Below are positions 37,363 through 45,615 of a stretch of 64,000 bases of DNA, one piece after another (the stretch's first letter is position 1; the number at the start of each line of letters is the position of its first letter). A program made the position numbers and the translations under genes. This DNA is from Syntrophomonas sp. DTU019 (GTDB taxonomy: Bacteria; Bacillota; Syntrophomonadia; Syntrophomonadales; Syntrophomonadaceae), in the NCBI GenBank assembly GCA_913757435.1, contig CAJYDM010000001.1, forward strand, positions 124,001 through 188,000, read 5' to 3'. A model generated the notes under the pieces. It was given only the letters and a program-made list of their open reading frames with translations, had not been told where the DNA came from and ran no database searches.

Positions 37363-37845
37363 TCAATCTATCTCAGGGCGCCTGACGTGCCCGCTTTTGC
37401 CCCCGCTTTTCTCCAAAAGACGAACGCCAGTAATCTCCATCCAACGGTCTACTGCTTTGCACATATCGTAAATGGTCAGAGCGGCAGTCGCCGCCGCAGT
37501 GATGGCCTCCATTTCCACGCCGGTTTTACCAGTGGAAGTGACCACAGTCTCTATGATCAGTTCGCCAGCCTCTTGATCGAAAGCATATTCAACATCCACC
37601 GCGGCTATCATCAGAGGGTGGCACATGGGAATCAGGTGCGGGGTTTGTTTAGCTCCCATTACGGCAGCTACCTGTGCCACAGCCAGCACATCCCCCTTGG
37701 TAATGGCCCCTTGTCTGATAGCCTCCAGGGTTGCAGGCTTCATCCTGACTACCGCCGCGGCCCGGGCCTGGCGAATGGTATCCGCTTTGCCGCTGACATC
37801 TACCATGCGAGCCCGGCCGGCCGAATTAAGGTGGGTGAATTCCAC
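37363..37845 (-). CDS. moaC: Cyclic pyranopterin monophosphate synthase MoaC
   Basis: A 160-residue enzyme. With MoaA it converts GTP to cyclic pyranopterin monophosphate, the first step in molybdopterin synthesis. FTHLNSAGRARMVDVSGK, IPMCHPLMI and the KTGVEMEA and MCKAVDR motifs are typical. It follows moaA after two bases. Confidence 0.96.
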   Translation of the reverse strand: MEFTHLNSAGRARMVDVSGKADTIRQARAAAVVRMKPATLEAIRQGAITKGDVLAVAQVAAVMGAKQTPHLIPMCHPLMIAAVDVEYAFDQEAGELIIETVVTSTGKTGVEMEAITAAATAALTIYDMCKAVDRWMEITGVRLLEKSGGKSGHVRRPEID

Positions 37846-37847
37846 TT

Positions 37848-38825
37848 TTATCCCCCTATTTGATACATCTTGCGATTATTGTTGGCGCCCCAGCCGCCAT
37901 TCATGTAATGCCGTTCAGGTTTACGGATGATAGCCTGGGCTATCATTTGGGCCAATTCGGCCCGGTTTATGCCTTGCAACAAAACCGATTTGAGATCGGT
38001 TTCATGATGATCGTAAAGGCAGGTCCTGAGCTTGCCTTCCGCAGTCAGCCGGATGCGATTGCATTTGGCACAAAAATGGTTGCTTAATGGACTGATAAAA
38101 CCGATTCCGCCCTGGCCACCTTCGAGACTGAACTGCTCAGCCGGACCATTGCCCACCTGCGCGGTATGAAGCAGATTATACTGCTTAGTAATGATGGATT
38201 TTACTTCCCGTATGCTGATGACCTTGCTCTGATCCCAAAACAGCAGATCTCCAACCGGCATAAACTCAATAAAGCGGATCTGCAGCGGAAACTTATATGC
38301 CAACTCGGCGAAATCCAGAATCTCGTCATCGTTGAACCCTTTGATTATCACCACATTTACCTTGACCGGATGCATACCGATCTCCATAGCGGCCAATATG
38401 CCCTTCCATGCATCCTGCAGTGATCCTCCTCGGGTTATGAAACTGTATTTCTCCTGCACAAGGCTATCCAGACTGAAGTTTACACGCTTCAGGCCTCCTG
38501 CGTGCAAAGCTCTGGCCATCCTGGCAAAGAGAGTACCATTGGTAGTCAAGGTAACTTCTTCAATGCCCTTTACCGCGGCTAAGCACTCCACCAAGGCGGT
38601 AATCTTAGTCCTCACCAGAGGTTCCCCCCCGGTAAGCCTGATTTTACTTATGCCAAGGTCGCTAACCGCCTCCGCAATAGCAATTATATCCTCAAATGAC
38701 AGAATTTTGGAGTGTTCCAGTTTTTTAATTCCCGATTCAGGCATGCAGTAACGACAACGCAGATTGCAGCGGTCGGTTACCGACATGCGTATATAACTTA
38801 TACTACGTCCATAGTTGTCAAGCAA
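37848..38825 (-). CDS. moaA: GTP 3',8-cyclase MoaA (radical SAM)
   Basis: A 325-residue radical SAM enzyme. The N-terminal CNLRCRYC binds the SAM cluster, the C-terminal CAKCNRIRLTAEGKLRTC binds the second cluster and GTP, and the protein ends in the GG dipeptide. It works with MoaC. It is downstream of a 57-residue Cys-containing gene and a structured leader. Confidence 0.96.
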   Translation of the reverse strand: MLDNYGRSISYIRMSVTDRCNLRCRYCMPESGIKKLEHSKILSFEDIIAIAEAVSDLGISKIRLTGGEPLVRTKITALVECLAAVKGIEEVTLTTNGTLFARMARALHAGGLKRVNFSLDSLVQEKYSFITRGGSLQDAWKGILAAMEIGMHPVKVNVVIIKGFNDDEILDFAELAYKFPLQIRFIEFMPVGDLLFWDQSKVISIREVKSIITKQYNLLHTAQVGNGPAEQFSLEGGQGGIGFISPLSNHFCAKCNRIRLTAEGKLRTCLYDHHETDLKSVLLQGINRAELAQMIAQAIIRKPERHYMNGGWGANNNRKMYQIGG

Positions 38826-38862
38826 CTAAGACCCCCCTCCCCGGGCTAGTCTTATTTCTACC

Positions 38863-39036
38863 CTAGAAACATCCTAATTCACAGGCTGATATCTTTATTC
38901 CGACCAGATCGCACAGAGTACCCATACGCGACAACTCGATCTGCATTTCTTTGGCAAATTCTCTAGCTTCGGCACAGCTGATGCGCTTGCCTGGGAACTT
39001 GTCCAATAATACTTGGGCGATCTCTTCGTCTCTCAT
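38863..39036 (-). CDS. Conserved-looking small Cys-containing protein at the moaA operon head, 57 aa
   Basis: A 57-residue gene missed by length cut-off. ATG 39036 follows GGGAGGGAAAGGG, and TAG lies at 38865-38863. The sequence RDEEIAQVLLDKFPGKRISCAEAREFAKEM, with GTLCDLVGIKISACELGCF at the end, resembles a small family of uncertain function often seen with molybdopterin or redox genes; I recognise the pattern but no validated function. It has four cysteines. It starts 37 bases upstream of moaA and is likely co-transcribed. Confidence 0.65.
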   Translation of the reverse strand: MRDEEIAQVLLDKFPGKRISCAEAREFAKEMQIELSRMGTLCDLVGIKISACELGCF

Positions 39037-39060
39037 TCCCTTTCCCTCCCTATTTATATT

Positions 39061-39137
39061 GCCGCACCACCCCAGACCAAGCAGGAAGGTATATCACCTT
39101 CATGCCTGGAATGGCCATCTGTAGATACGGCTTGGTG
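39061..39137 (-). promoter_or_regulatory. Structured 5' leader before the moaA operon (candidate riboswitch)
   Basis: The minus-strand leader can fold into three stacked stems: GCCG/CGGC outer, GCCATTCC/GGGGTGGT middle, and a long inner hairpin built on GAAGGT/ACCTTC around a five-base loop. It lies between a good promoter and the 57-residue gene. A molybdenum- or tungsten-cofactor-sensing RNA is the functional expectation for this place, but I could not match it to the known Moco motif by eye. Confidence 0.45.
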
Positions 39138-39143
39138 ATTTCT

Positions 39144-39172
39144 ATTATACACTGCACAACTTATTTCTACAA
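39144..39172 (-). promoter_or_regulatory. Sigma-A promoter of the moaA operon
   Basis: A perfect TATAAT (39149-39144) and a TTGTAG -35 (39172-39167) are 17 bases apart on the minus strand, with the structured leader starting about seven bases downstream. Confidence 0.65.
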
Positions 39173-39396
39173 ATGAGGCTAGCTTTCGTCAAATACCACA
39201 GGAAACCAGCCACTTTCAGGCTGACCCGGATCCAGCCGGGGTGTCATATCAAGATTATGGTCCCGTTAAGTCTTAATTTATTAATCAACTTATGAAAGTA
39301 TCGCGTCTTTTGGTATAATTTATATATATTTCTATATAAACTTGGTACTATTGTTATACGAAAATATAATAAGGTGTTCCTTAAATACCACCAAGG

Positions 39397-39484
39397 AAAA
39401 AGGCAAACCCATCGAAAGATGGCGACGCAAAGCTATAGGGGCTAAAACGTGCGTATCGTAAAGCCAGCCAGTTGCCGGTACAGG
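39397..39484 (+). promoter_or_regulatory. Cyclic di-GMP-I riboswitch (GEMM-I)
   Basis: The motif is close to the GEMM consensus: GGCAAACC, GAAA tetraloop stem, GACGCAAAGC and GGGGCTAAA, then CCAGTTGCCGG closing the outer stem. It sits about 65 bases before a secreted transglutaminase-like gene, with a hairpin between. Binding of c-di-GMP should switch that gene; the direction is not deducible. Confidence 0.94.
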
Positions 39485-39500
39485 TTATCCGCTCTTCCAC

Positions 39501-39530
39501 CTATCCGGTCAATGGCCGGATAGTTTGCTG
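39501..39530 (+). terminator. Hairpin in the c-di-GMP riboswitch expression platform
   Basis: Perfect eight-pair stem CTATCCGG/CCGGATAG with a seven-base loop (39501-39523), followed by only a short T run (TTT). It could be a weak terminator or part of a switch that hides the downstream start. Confidence 0.6.
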
Positions 39531-39550
39531 AGAAAGGGGCGTTTAACCTT

Positions 39551-40438
39551 ATGAAGCGGAATGGCAGCATAGTATTGGCCTTATCTATTGGTTGTTTCCT
39601 GTGGCTGTCTTTAATCACACCTATAGCAGCAGAAGCCGCCTATAGCATAGGCTTCAGCAATCGCTTTATCGACATAAGTTCTCCTCAACAGAGCAACCTG
39701 GATTGTTCAGGCACTATCACCGTGACCGGGTCGAGCTGTTTGCCCGCGGTATGGTTTTGCACCCGGGGTCCATCCCAGGAATTGGCAGCCTACAAAGCCG
39801 AAGTTGAAAATGGACATTTCAGCATAGATATCCCGTTGCGCTTCGGAGAGGGCCAATACACTATCTGGGCTGGGGATAACGGCACCCGTTTCGATGGCTC
39901 CATCCGCTTTTTGGTCACCAACATCAACTGCGCCGACAATCGTTTTTCTTCAGCCTCAAATTACATTAATAGCGATGATGAACGTATCGCCGCGCTGGCA
40001 GAAGAACTCAATCTGGTCCAGCTGGGGGATCGCGAAAAGGTACAGGTCATTCATGACTGGATTGCTGCCAACATCGAATATGATTGTGCAGCTTATTTCG
40101 AACATCGTGTCGAACTGAATTCAGCTACCGCCGTTCTGGAACAGCGCAAGGGGTTATGCCGGGATTTCTCGTTCCTTTTCGCAGCCTTGAGCAGACACTG
40201 CGGAGTGCCCTGCAAAGTGGTATACGGACAGGTCTGTGATGGCAATAACGACCAAAGCCGGCTGCATGCCTGGAATGAAGTGCTGATCGATGATGAATGG
40301 GAATGCGTCGATGTGACTTGGGATGCCGGTTATATTACCGGCAGCAGGTTTGTTCAGTCTCCGTCCAGCAAATATCTTACCCCGGACAGAACCTTCTTCG
40401 CCAGGTCCCATTCCCCTACCTTGGTAACAGCCCATTAG
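39551..40438 (+). CDS. Secreted transglutaminase-like protein under c-di-GMP control
   Basis: A 295-residue exported protein with a signal peptide (IVLALSIGCFLWLSLITPIAAEA). The C-terminal half is a transglutaminase-like cysteine protease domain: Cys in RKGLCRDFSFLFAAL, His in RLHAWNEV and Asp in VDVTWDAG make the triad. The N-terminal half is a beta-rich domain that may bind another surface. Given the riboswitch, a role in cell-surface remodelling or biofilm is likely, but is inference. Confidence 0.87.
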   Translation: MKRNGSIVLALSIGCFLWLSLITPIAAEAAYSIGFSNRFIDISSPQQSNLDCSGTITVTGSSCLPAVWFCTRGPSQELAAYKAEVENGHFSIDIPLRFGEGQYTIWAGDNGTRFDGSIRFLVTNINCADNRFSSASNYINSDDERIAALAEELNLVQLGDREKVQVIHDWIAANIEYDCAAYFEHRVELNSATAVLEQRKGLCRDFSFLFAALSRHCGVPCKVVYGQVCDGNNDQSRLHAWNEVLIDDEWECVDVTWDAGYITGSRFVQSPSSKYLTPDRTFFARSHSPTLVTAH

Positions 40439-40515
40439 GCCTGCGGTCCACCAGAAAATGCATGATTGCAGCGTAAAAATAATCTCCGCTGTTGTATCAT
40501 GCCATCGTGCAAAAG

Positions 40516-41151
40516 CTAAACCGGGCGTATGTCTGCCCCCAGCAAATACGCCAAGGCTTCGATGCGGTTGCGCACCTTTAATTTTCTAAAGGAATTGCGC
40601 AGATGGGTTTTAACAGTTGATTCCGAAATACACATGGCAGCTGCTATTTCCTGGTTAGATAAGCTTTTGCCTAGAAATGAAAGCACCTCACGCTCTCGTG
40701 GGGTTAAATTCTGAATGTTGCCTGTTTCGTTAGCAGTCAGCTGCTGTCGCGATGTTATGGTCGTATTTATGCGGGGCAAGCAGAGGATACCGGCCACTAC
40801 AATGAGGTCCACCGCGTTGACAATCTGCCGGGGAAGCATGCGCAGCGGCAGACAACCCCTGACACCGCTTTTAACCAGATCTGCCATGCTAAAACTATTG
40901 GGGTTTTCTACTATCATGATCGGCAATTGGTAGGGACAATGTCTTTTAAGCTGCATCACCGCAGGCAGCAGATCTGCATCATCTAATCTTAGAATGACCA
41001 CATCTGGCTGCATACCGGTAGCGGCATCAAGCAAATCGCTGTAATCGACCTGCCCGACTACTTGAAAACTGTGACTTTGTTGGAATGCCACCGCCAGGGT
41101 TTGATTATACAGCATCGAACTGCTACACAGCAATACTCTGAACTGGCTCAT
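40516..41151 (-). CDS. LuxR-family response regulator with atypical receiver
   Basis: About 211 residues. The C-terminal LuxR helix-turn-helix is clear (LTPREREVLSFLGKSLSNQEIAAAM, then SESTVKTHLRNSFRKL). The receiver-like N-terminus lacks the acidic pair (RVLLCSSSML in place of the usual DD), so it is probably not phosphorylated in the usual way. It starts at 41151 after GAGGATATG. No kinase is nearby. Confidence 0.85.
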   Translation of the reverse strand: MSQFRVLLCSSSMLYNQTLAVAFQQSHSFQVVGQVDYSDLLDAATGMQPDVVILRLDDADLLPAVMQLKRHCPYQLPIMIVENPNSFSMADLVKSGVRGCLPLRMLPRQIVNAVDLIVVAGILCLPRINTTITSRQQLTANETGNIQNLTPREREVLSFLGKSLSNQEIAAAMCISESTVKTHLRNSFRKLKVRNRIEALAYLLGADIRPV

Positions 41152-41412
41152 CCACATATCCTCATTCAGTATTAATCCTGGTTCAATTAATATGCTATAT
41201 TCTAACCGATTGCCTAATATCTGGCAATAAATGTAGTCATAACGGCTGACATGACAGACTTATCCTGACCTTTAGGATGAATGGCAGTCACCTGCAGGCT
41301 TGCACGGGATTGCAGCAAATGCTGCAACAAATGCCTGGTATGTTGTATATCGTTTATACTGTGGATCATCTATAGAGCCTGGTAGCAGATGGATTATTGG
41401 ATAGGTGCCAAT

Positions 41413-42009
41413 TTAAAAATAGGCTTCGTCTATCATCAATTCGGAACGTTCGGTCATTATCCAATCAACCGGAAAGTCAGCTTGGTGTGGGTTGCAGGAG
41501 GGGATCACCTGAAATTCATAACACACTCCGCAGAGAAAGGCATTTTTCCTGAGCTGAGGCAAGAAACGATCATAATACCCCTTACCGTACCCGATGCGGT
41601 AACCCTGATAATCAAATGCCAAACCCGGCACCAGGACCACATCGATCTGCTGTGGGTCCCAAACCGGGCCCGAAGGTTCCAATATACCAAAAGCGCTCTT
41701 TTTCAGGGCACCAGGACCGGTGTACTGTACAGCCTGGATGTGTCTTCCTTCGACCCGGGGCAAAAGCAAGATGCGGTCCGGTCGGGTGAAGTGCTCCAAC
41801 ACCAAGCCGATGTCAACCTCATTGTCTATGCTCATGTACCCCATTATTACGCGTGCTTCACGCAAAGGTTTTAACTGCAGCAGCCTTTTTGCTATCTGCA
41901 GACTGCAGGTCTGCACCTCACTGGAGGGCATTCCATCACGGAGTTGCCTTATTTCTTTTCGGATCTGTTCTTTATCTATATCTGCCTGAGGATGATGGTT
42001 TATCATCAT
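41413..42009 (-). CDS. 5-formyltetrahydrofolate cyclo-ligase
   Basis: A 198-residue enzyme of folate metabolism that turns 5-formyl-THF into 5,10-methenyl-THF with ATP. The N-terminal EIRQLRDGMPSSEVQ and the C-terminal LVPGLAFDYQGYRIGYGKGYYDRFL motif are diagnostic. It starts within the lgt stop (a four-base ATGA overlap). Confidence 0.95.
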   Translation of the reverse strand: MMINHHPQADIDKEQIRKEIRQLRDGMPSSEVQTCSLQIAKRLLQLKPLREARVIMGYMSIDNEVDIGLVLEHFTRPDRILLLPRVEGRHIQAVQYTGPGALKKSAFGILEPSGPVWDPQQIDVVLVPGLAFDYQGYRIGYGKGYYDRFLPQLRKNAFLCGVCYEFQVIPSCNPHQADFPVDWIMTERSELMIDEAYF

Positions 42010-42791
42010 AACCGATTCCTGTTTCTAGGCACATACACAGCACTTCCACACTGTTTAAAGCGCCAGTAGTAGAGAGCTAGCCCCACTGCCAGCAATCCCA
42101 ATGTGTATATCTGCCCCAGAGTGAACGGGCCGACATAATAAACACTAAAGCGGAAGAATTCGATTATAAAGCGGTAAACCCCATAACCTAAAAGGTAGGC
42201 TAGAAACACCTGCCCATTGTAGCGGCGACGATCATACAGCCACAGCAGGTAGGCAAATAAAAGCAGGTTCATGGCTGAACTAAATAATTGGGTGGGATAG
42301 CGATAGAAATTATCTATATATGGAAACACCATGCCCAGGGGACTCTGAGTTATATTGCCATAACAGCAGCCCCGCAGGAAACAACCGATGCGCACCAGAG
42401 CGTACCCTAGTGCCAGGTAAGGACTGAACATATCGGCAATTCTCCAAAATGAATGATTTTTCTTCCATATATATAATGCGAAGACTGCCAGCCCACCGAT
42501 AAAGGCTCCATACCAGATCATACCTTCGATGCCGCTGGGACCGATTTTAAATAGCACCAGGGGGTTGGCGATAAAAGCCTGCCGATCATAGATAATAAAA
42601 TGAGCCAGTCGAGCCCCTATCAATCCTCCCAAGACAGACAGGATAACCAGGTCAAAGACCATGTTGTCGTCGTAACCCTCGCGCCGGGCTATCCGGCTGA
42701 TGCCCCATATGGCTGACAACACCGCCACAGCCAGCATAGCTCCCCAGGAGTAAACCGTAAACGAACCTATTGTAAAGAGTTCCGGATGCAA
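42006..42791 (-). CDS. lgt: Prolipoprotein diacylglyceryl transferase
   Basis: A 261-residue membrane enzyme adding diacylglycerol to the lipobox cysteine of lipoproteins. The RIGCFLRGCCYGN signature and the helix pattern are those of Lgt. It overlaps the folate cyclo-ligase by four bases. Confidence 0.95.
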   Translation of the reverse strand: MHPELFTIGSFTVYSWGAMLAVAVLSAIWGISRIARREGYDDNMVFDLVILSVLGGLIGARLAHFIIYDRQAFIANPLVLFKIGPSGIEGMIWYGAFIGGLAVFALYIWKKNHSFWRIADMFSPYLALGYALVRIGCFLRGCCYGNITQSPLGMVFPYIDNFYRYPTQLFSSAMNLLLFAYLLWLYDRRRYNGQVFLAYLLGYGVYRFIIEFFRFSVYYVGPFTLGQIYTLGLLAVGLALYYWRFKQCGSAVYVPRNRNRL

Positions 42792-42812
42792 AACTCAATT
42801 CCCCTCCTATAG

Positions 42813-42950
42813 TTATCCACAACCACTTTTCGAGCTGATTGGAAAGATTTTTGATTAACCTTGATTATAACAGATATACCGCAATTTTAGCCGTCTATAT
42901 CTTCCATTTATCAACAGACTTATCCACAATATCCACAGGGATTTTTCACA
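42813..42950 (+). promoter_or_regulatory. Cluster of DnaA-box-like 9-mers
   Basis: Two perfect TTATCCACA boxes (42813-42821, 42920-42928) and three one-mismatch ones (TTATCAACA 42908, ATATCCACA 42929, TTTTTCACA 42942), all on the plus strand within 140 bases. The last overlaps the end of tsaD. The middle of the region is AT-rich. No dnaA gene or other origin sign is near. Confidence 0.45.
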
Positions 42951-43956
42951 GGGACAATAGGCCGGGGTAGGCATTGAGGTCCAGTCCCGCAAAGTCTCGT
43001 CTCATATACTGAACATAAGCCCGGCCCGCGATCATGGCAGCATTATCGGTGCATAAGGACAGTGAAGGATAAAAGACCTGCATACCTTGAACTTGCGCCT
43101 TCTCTGCTATAGTGCTCCTCAACAAGGAATTGGCTGCCACTCCCCCAGCCAATAGCACAGTTTTCACCTGAAATTTTTTTGCCGCGTGCAGCGTCTTTTC
43201 CGCCAAAACCTCAACCAAGGCGGCTTGAAATTCAGCAGCCATGTTATTCACATCGGCCTCACCGCTTTTCTCTAGTTTCCGCCACAGGTTCATAACTGCC
43301 GTCTTCAGACCGCTGAAGCTAAATTCGAAGTCATCCCGATCGAGAAAGATGCGGGGCAATTTGTATAAACCCGGTTGGCCTTGGAGGGCTGCTTTCTCCA
43401 CCGAAGGACCTCCCGGGTAGGCCAGGCCGAGGAAACGGGCTACTTTGTCGAAGGCTTCTCCGGCAGCATCATCGCGGGTCTCACCAATAAGGTGATATTC
43501 ATGATGAGAAGGCATATAGAGCAGACTGGTATGCCCCCCGGAAACCACCAAACAGACACAAGGAAATGCTATTCCGGGGTTTTCCAAAAAATTGGCATAT
43601 ATATGGCCATGAAGGTGGTTCACGGCGATTATGGGTTTGCCTAAAGCGTAAGCTAGAGATTTGGCAAAGCTCAAACCCACTAACAGGGCTCCAATCAATC
43701 CCGGCCGGTGAGTAACCGCTACCGCATCAATGTCCTGGTAGGTAAGCGCGGCCCGCGCAAAGGCTTCCTGGGTTACTGCGGTTATGGTTTCGATATGTTT
43801 GCGCGAAGCCACCTCAGGTACTACCCCGCCGAACTTCTGGTGCAGGCTTATCTGTGACTGCACTATATTGGAGAGGATCTCTTGGCCATTCTTTACGATG
43901 GCCGCAGCGGTTTCATCGCAGGAGGTTTCGATCCCGAGTATGTTGATGTCATTCAT
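42946..43956 (-). CDS. tsaD: tRNA N6-adenosine threonylcarbamoyltransferase TsaD
   Basis: A 336-residue ASKHA-fold enzyme that makes t6A37 in tRNAs with TsaB, TsaE and TsaC. ILGIETSCDETAAAIV, the metal motif HLHGH and GGVAANSLLR are characteristic. It follows rimI by 10 bases in the order tsaE-tsaB-rimI-tsaD. Confidence 0.97.
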   Translation of the reverse strand: MNDINILGIETSCDETAAAIVKNGQEILSNIVQSQISLHQKFGGVVPEVASRKHIETITAVTQEAFARAALTYQDIDAVAVTHRPGLIGALLVGLSFAKSLAYALGKPIIAVNHLHGHIYANFLENPGIAFPCVCLVVSGGHTSLLYMPSHHEYHLIGETRDDAAGEAFDKVARFLGLAYPGGPSVEKAALQGQPGLYKLPRIFLDRDDFEFSFSGLKTAVMNLWRKLEKSGEADVNNMAAEFQAALVEVLAEKTLHAAKKFQVKTVLLAGGVAANSLLRSTIAEKAQVQGMQVFYPSLSLCTDNAAMIAGRAYVQYMRRDFAGLDLNAYPGLLSL

Positions 43957-43966
43957 ATGTAATCCC

Positions 43967-44416
43967 TCAGTTTATCTGCCTCATCATGACGACAGCATCC
44001 TCATTGTTGTCAGAGTAATATGCCGGCCGCCTTCCGGCAGGCTTAAAGCCCTGCCCGCTGTATAGTTTGCGGGCGGCATCATTGGAAACCCTTACCTCTA
44101 AATAGATCCGGCTGGCCCGCTTTTGCCGGGCTGCCTCCACCAGGGCCTGCAACACCCTGGTTCCCATACCCTTCCTGCGATGTTGCGGCGCAACCGCTAC
44201 GTTGGTTATGTGCGCTTCATCAGCAACTACCCAGATACCACCATAGGCTGCCACGTCTCCTTCGCAGTCAGCCACCATATAGGTAGCATATTGGTTGCTG
44301 AGCTCATTTTCATAGGATTGTCGCGACCAAGGCAAGCTGAAAGATTCCAATTCTATCTGCATGATCTCGTCCAGGTCACGCCCGGTCATCTTGCGTATCA
44401 TATACTCCTGGATCAC
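43967..44416 (-). CDS. rimI: Ribosomal protein S18-alanine N-acetyltransferase RimI
   Basis: A 149-residue GNAT acetyltransferase with the acetyl-CoA loop QHRRKGMGTRVLQALVE. The position between tsaB and tsaD is the usual one for rimI in Firmicutes. It acetylates the N-terminal Ala of ribosomal protein S18. Confidence 0.93.
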   Translation of the reverse strand: MIQEYMIRKMTGRDLDEIMQIELESFSLPWSRQSYENELSNQYATYMVADCEGDVAAYGGIWVVADEAHITNVAVAPQHRRKGMGTRVLQALVEAARQKRASRIYLEVRVSNDAARKLYSGQGFKPAGRRPAYYSDNNEDAVVMMRQIN

Positions 44417-44418
44417 AA

Positions 44419-45135
44419 TTATGATACTCCTTTTTGCAGTCGATATTCAGCTTCAGACAAGCGCAAGTATATCGGCTTGACAGTCAAGCTGTTATCCAAT
44501 TGGCCTTTATCCAGGGCCTCCCAGGCCAGACTGGCCAGGGCTGCGGCCCGGGGCAGCATAACATGGGGGCTGACCGGTATTAGGTATTGGCCCAGGATGT
44601 CCGTAAAATAATCATGGTAAGAGGTTGCACCGTCTCCCAGCAGGATTACCTGCTCGCGCCCAGTCGCCCCGATCAGATCCAGTATTTCACGGCCAGCTTG
44701 CTGTGGGGGACAAGCCTTCATAGGCAACAGCATTCGCGGGAAGCGGTCTTGCACATCATAGCATGAGAAATAGACTTCTTCACGGCGGGCATCAAGCATG
44801 GCGGCAACCAGGGCCGGGCTCCTCACTACATTATGTGCCAATACGTCTAGTGTGGATATGGCTGCGATAGGCAAACCTGTGGCCAGGCTCAGTCCTTTCA
44901 CCGTAGCCATGCCAATGCGCAGGCCAGTAAATGAACCTGGGCCCGTAGTTACTGCCAGGGCTGCGATCTGCGACCAGTCACACTGGCTGTCCTTCATTAC
45001 CCGGTCAATTTTGGGCAGCAGGATTTCGGAGTGGTTGCGCTTGAAGTTAACAAACTCTTCACAGACCACCCGGTCCCGTCCCGCCAGGGCCACGCCTGCC
45101 ACCTGAGTAGCGCTGTCAACAGCCAGTATCAACAA
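44419..45135 (-). CDS. tsaB: tRNA threonylcarbamoyladenosine biosynthesis protein TsaB
   Basis: A 238-residue partner of TsaD with the opening MLILAVDSATQVAGVAL and the TTGPGSFTGLRIGMATVKGL motif. It overlaps tsaE by 20 bases and precedes rimI by two bases. Confidence 0.95.
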   Translation of the reverse strand: MLILAVDSATQVAGVALAGRDRVVCEEFVNFKRNHSEILLPKIDRVMKDSQCDWSQIAALAVTTGPGSFTGLRIGMATVKGLSLATGLPIAAISTLDVLAHNVVRSPALVAAMLDARREEVYFSCYDVQDRFPRMLLPMKACPPQQAGREILDLIGATGREQVILLGDGATSYHDYFTDILGQYLIPVSPHVMLPRAAALASLAWEALDKGQLDNSLTVKPIYLRLSEAEYRLQKGVS

Positions 45136-45598
45136 TCTGTTCCAACTCCTTTATTTTGCGGCGGCCTTCTTCTCCTCCGGCCTCTATTTGAACCAGCCTT
45201 TCCCGGTCATAATCTTCCTCGGCCAGGCTGATATATATGTGCATCGCCTCCCCGGGAAGAACACCCGAGCCGACTTCCGGCCATTCAATCAAACACAGCT
45301 CCTTCTGCAGGTAATCCTCCATCCCCAGGTCAATTAAATCTGCACCTTCCAAGCGGTAGAAATCGAAATGATGTATGGGCTCCTGGGCCTGGTAAATATT
45401 CATCAGGGTAAAGGTAGGGCTGGTCACCCGTCCCTGGTAACCTTTGCCCCTGGCAATACCTCGTACCAGGGTGGTCTTGCCCGCCCCCAGAACACCATGC
45501 AGGCACACCACGTCCTGTTTGTTCAAAATTCGGGCCAGTGTTTCGCCCAGTTTATTCATATCCTCTTCCGTCCTTATAATCAGTTCCAAATCGGTCAC
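45116..45598 (-). CDS. tsaE: tRNA threonylcarbamoyladenosine biosynthesis ATPase TsaE
   Basis: A 160-residue P-loop ATPase of the t6A complex (GVLGAGKTTLVRGI; then FYRLEGADLIDLG and LIEWPE). It starts 17 bases after the uracil-DNA glycosylase gene and overlaps tsaB. Confidence 0.95.
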   Translation of the reverse strand: MTDLELIIRTEEDMNKLGETLARILNKQDVVCLHGVLGAGKTTLVRGIARGKGYQGRVTSPTFTLMNIYQAQEPIHHFDFYRLEGADLIDLGMEDYLQKELCLIEWPEVGSGVLPGEAMHIYISLAEEDYDRERLVQIEAGGEEGRRKIKELEQIVDTGC

Positions 45599-45615
45599 CT
45601 CAAAAATATTGCCAT

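Noticed and set aside
41158-41412. Possible 6S RNA beside the folate cyclo-ligase gene
   Set aside because: The gene neighbourhood recalls ygfA-ssrS of enterobacteria, but I saw no long 6S-like hairpin with a central bubble here.
42813-42950. Replication origin
   Set aside because: DnaA boxes are present, but there is no dnaA, dnaN, gidA or unwinding region pattern nearby.
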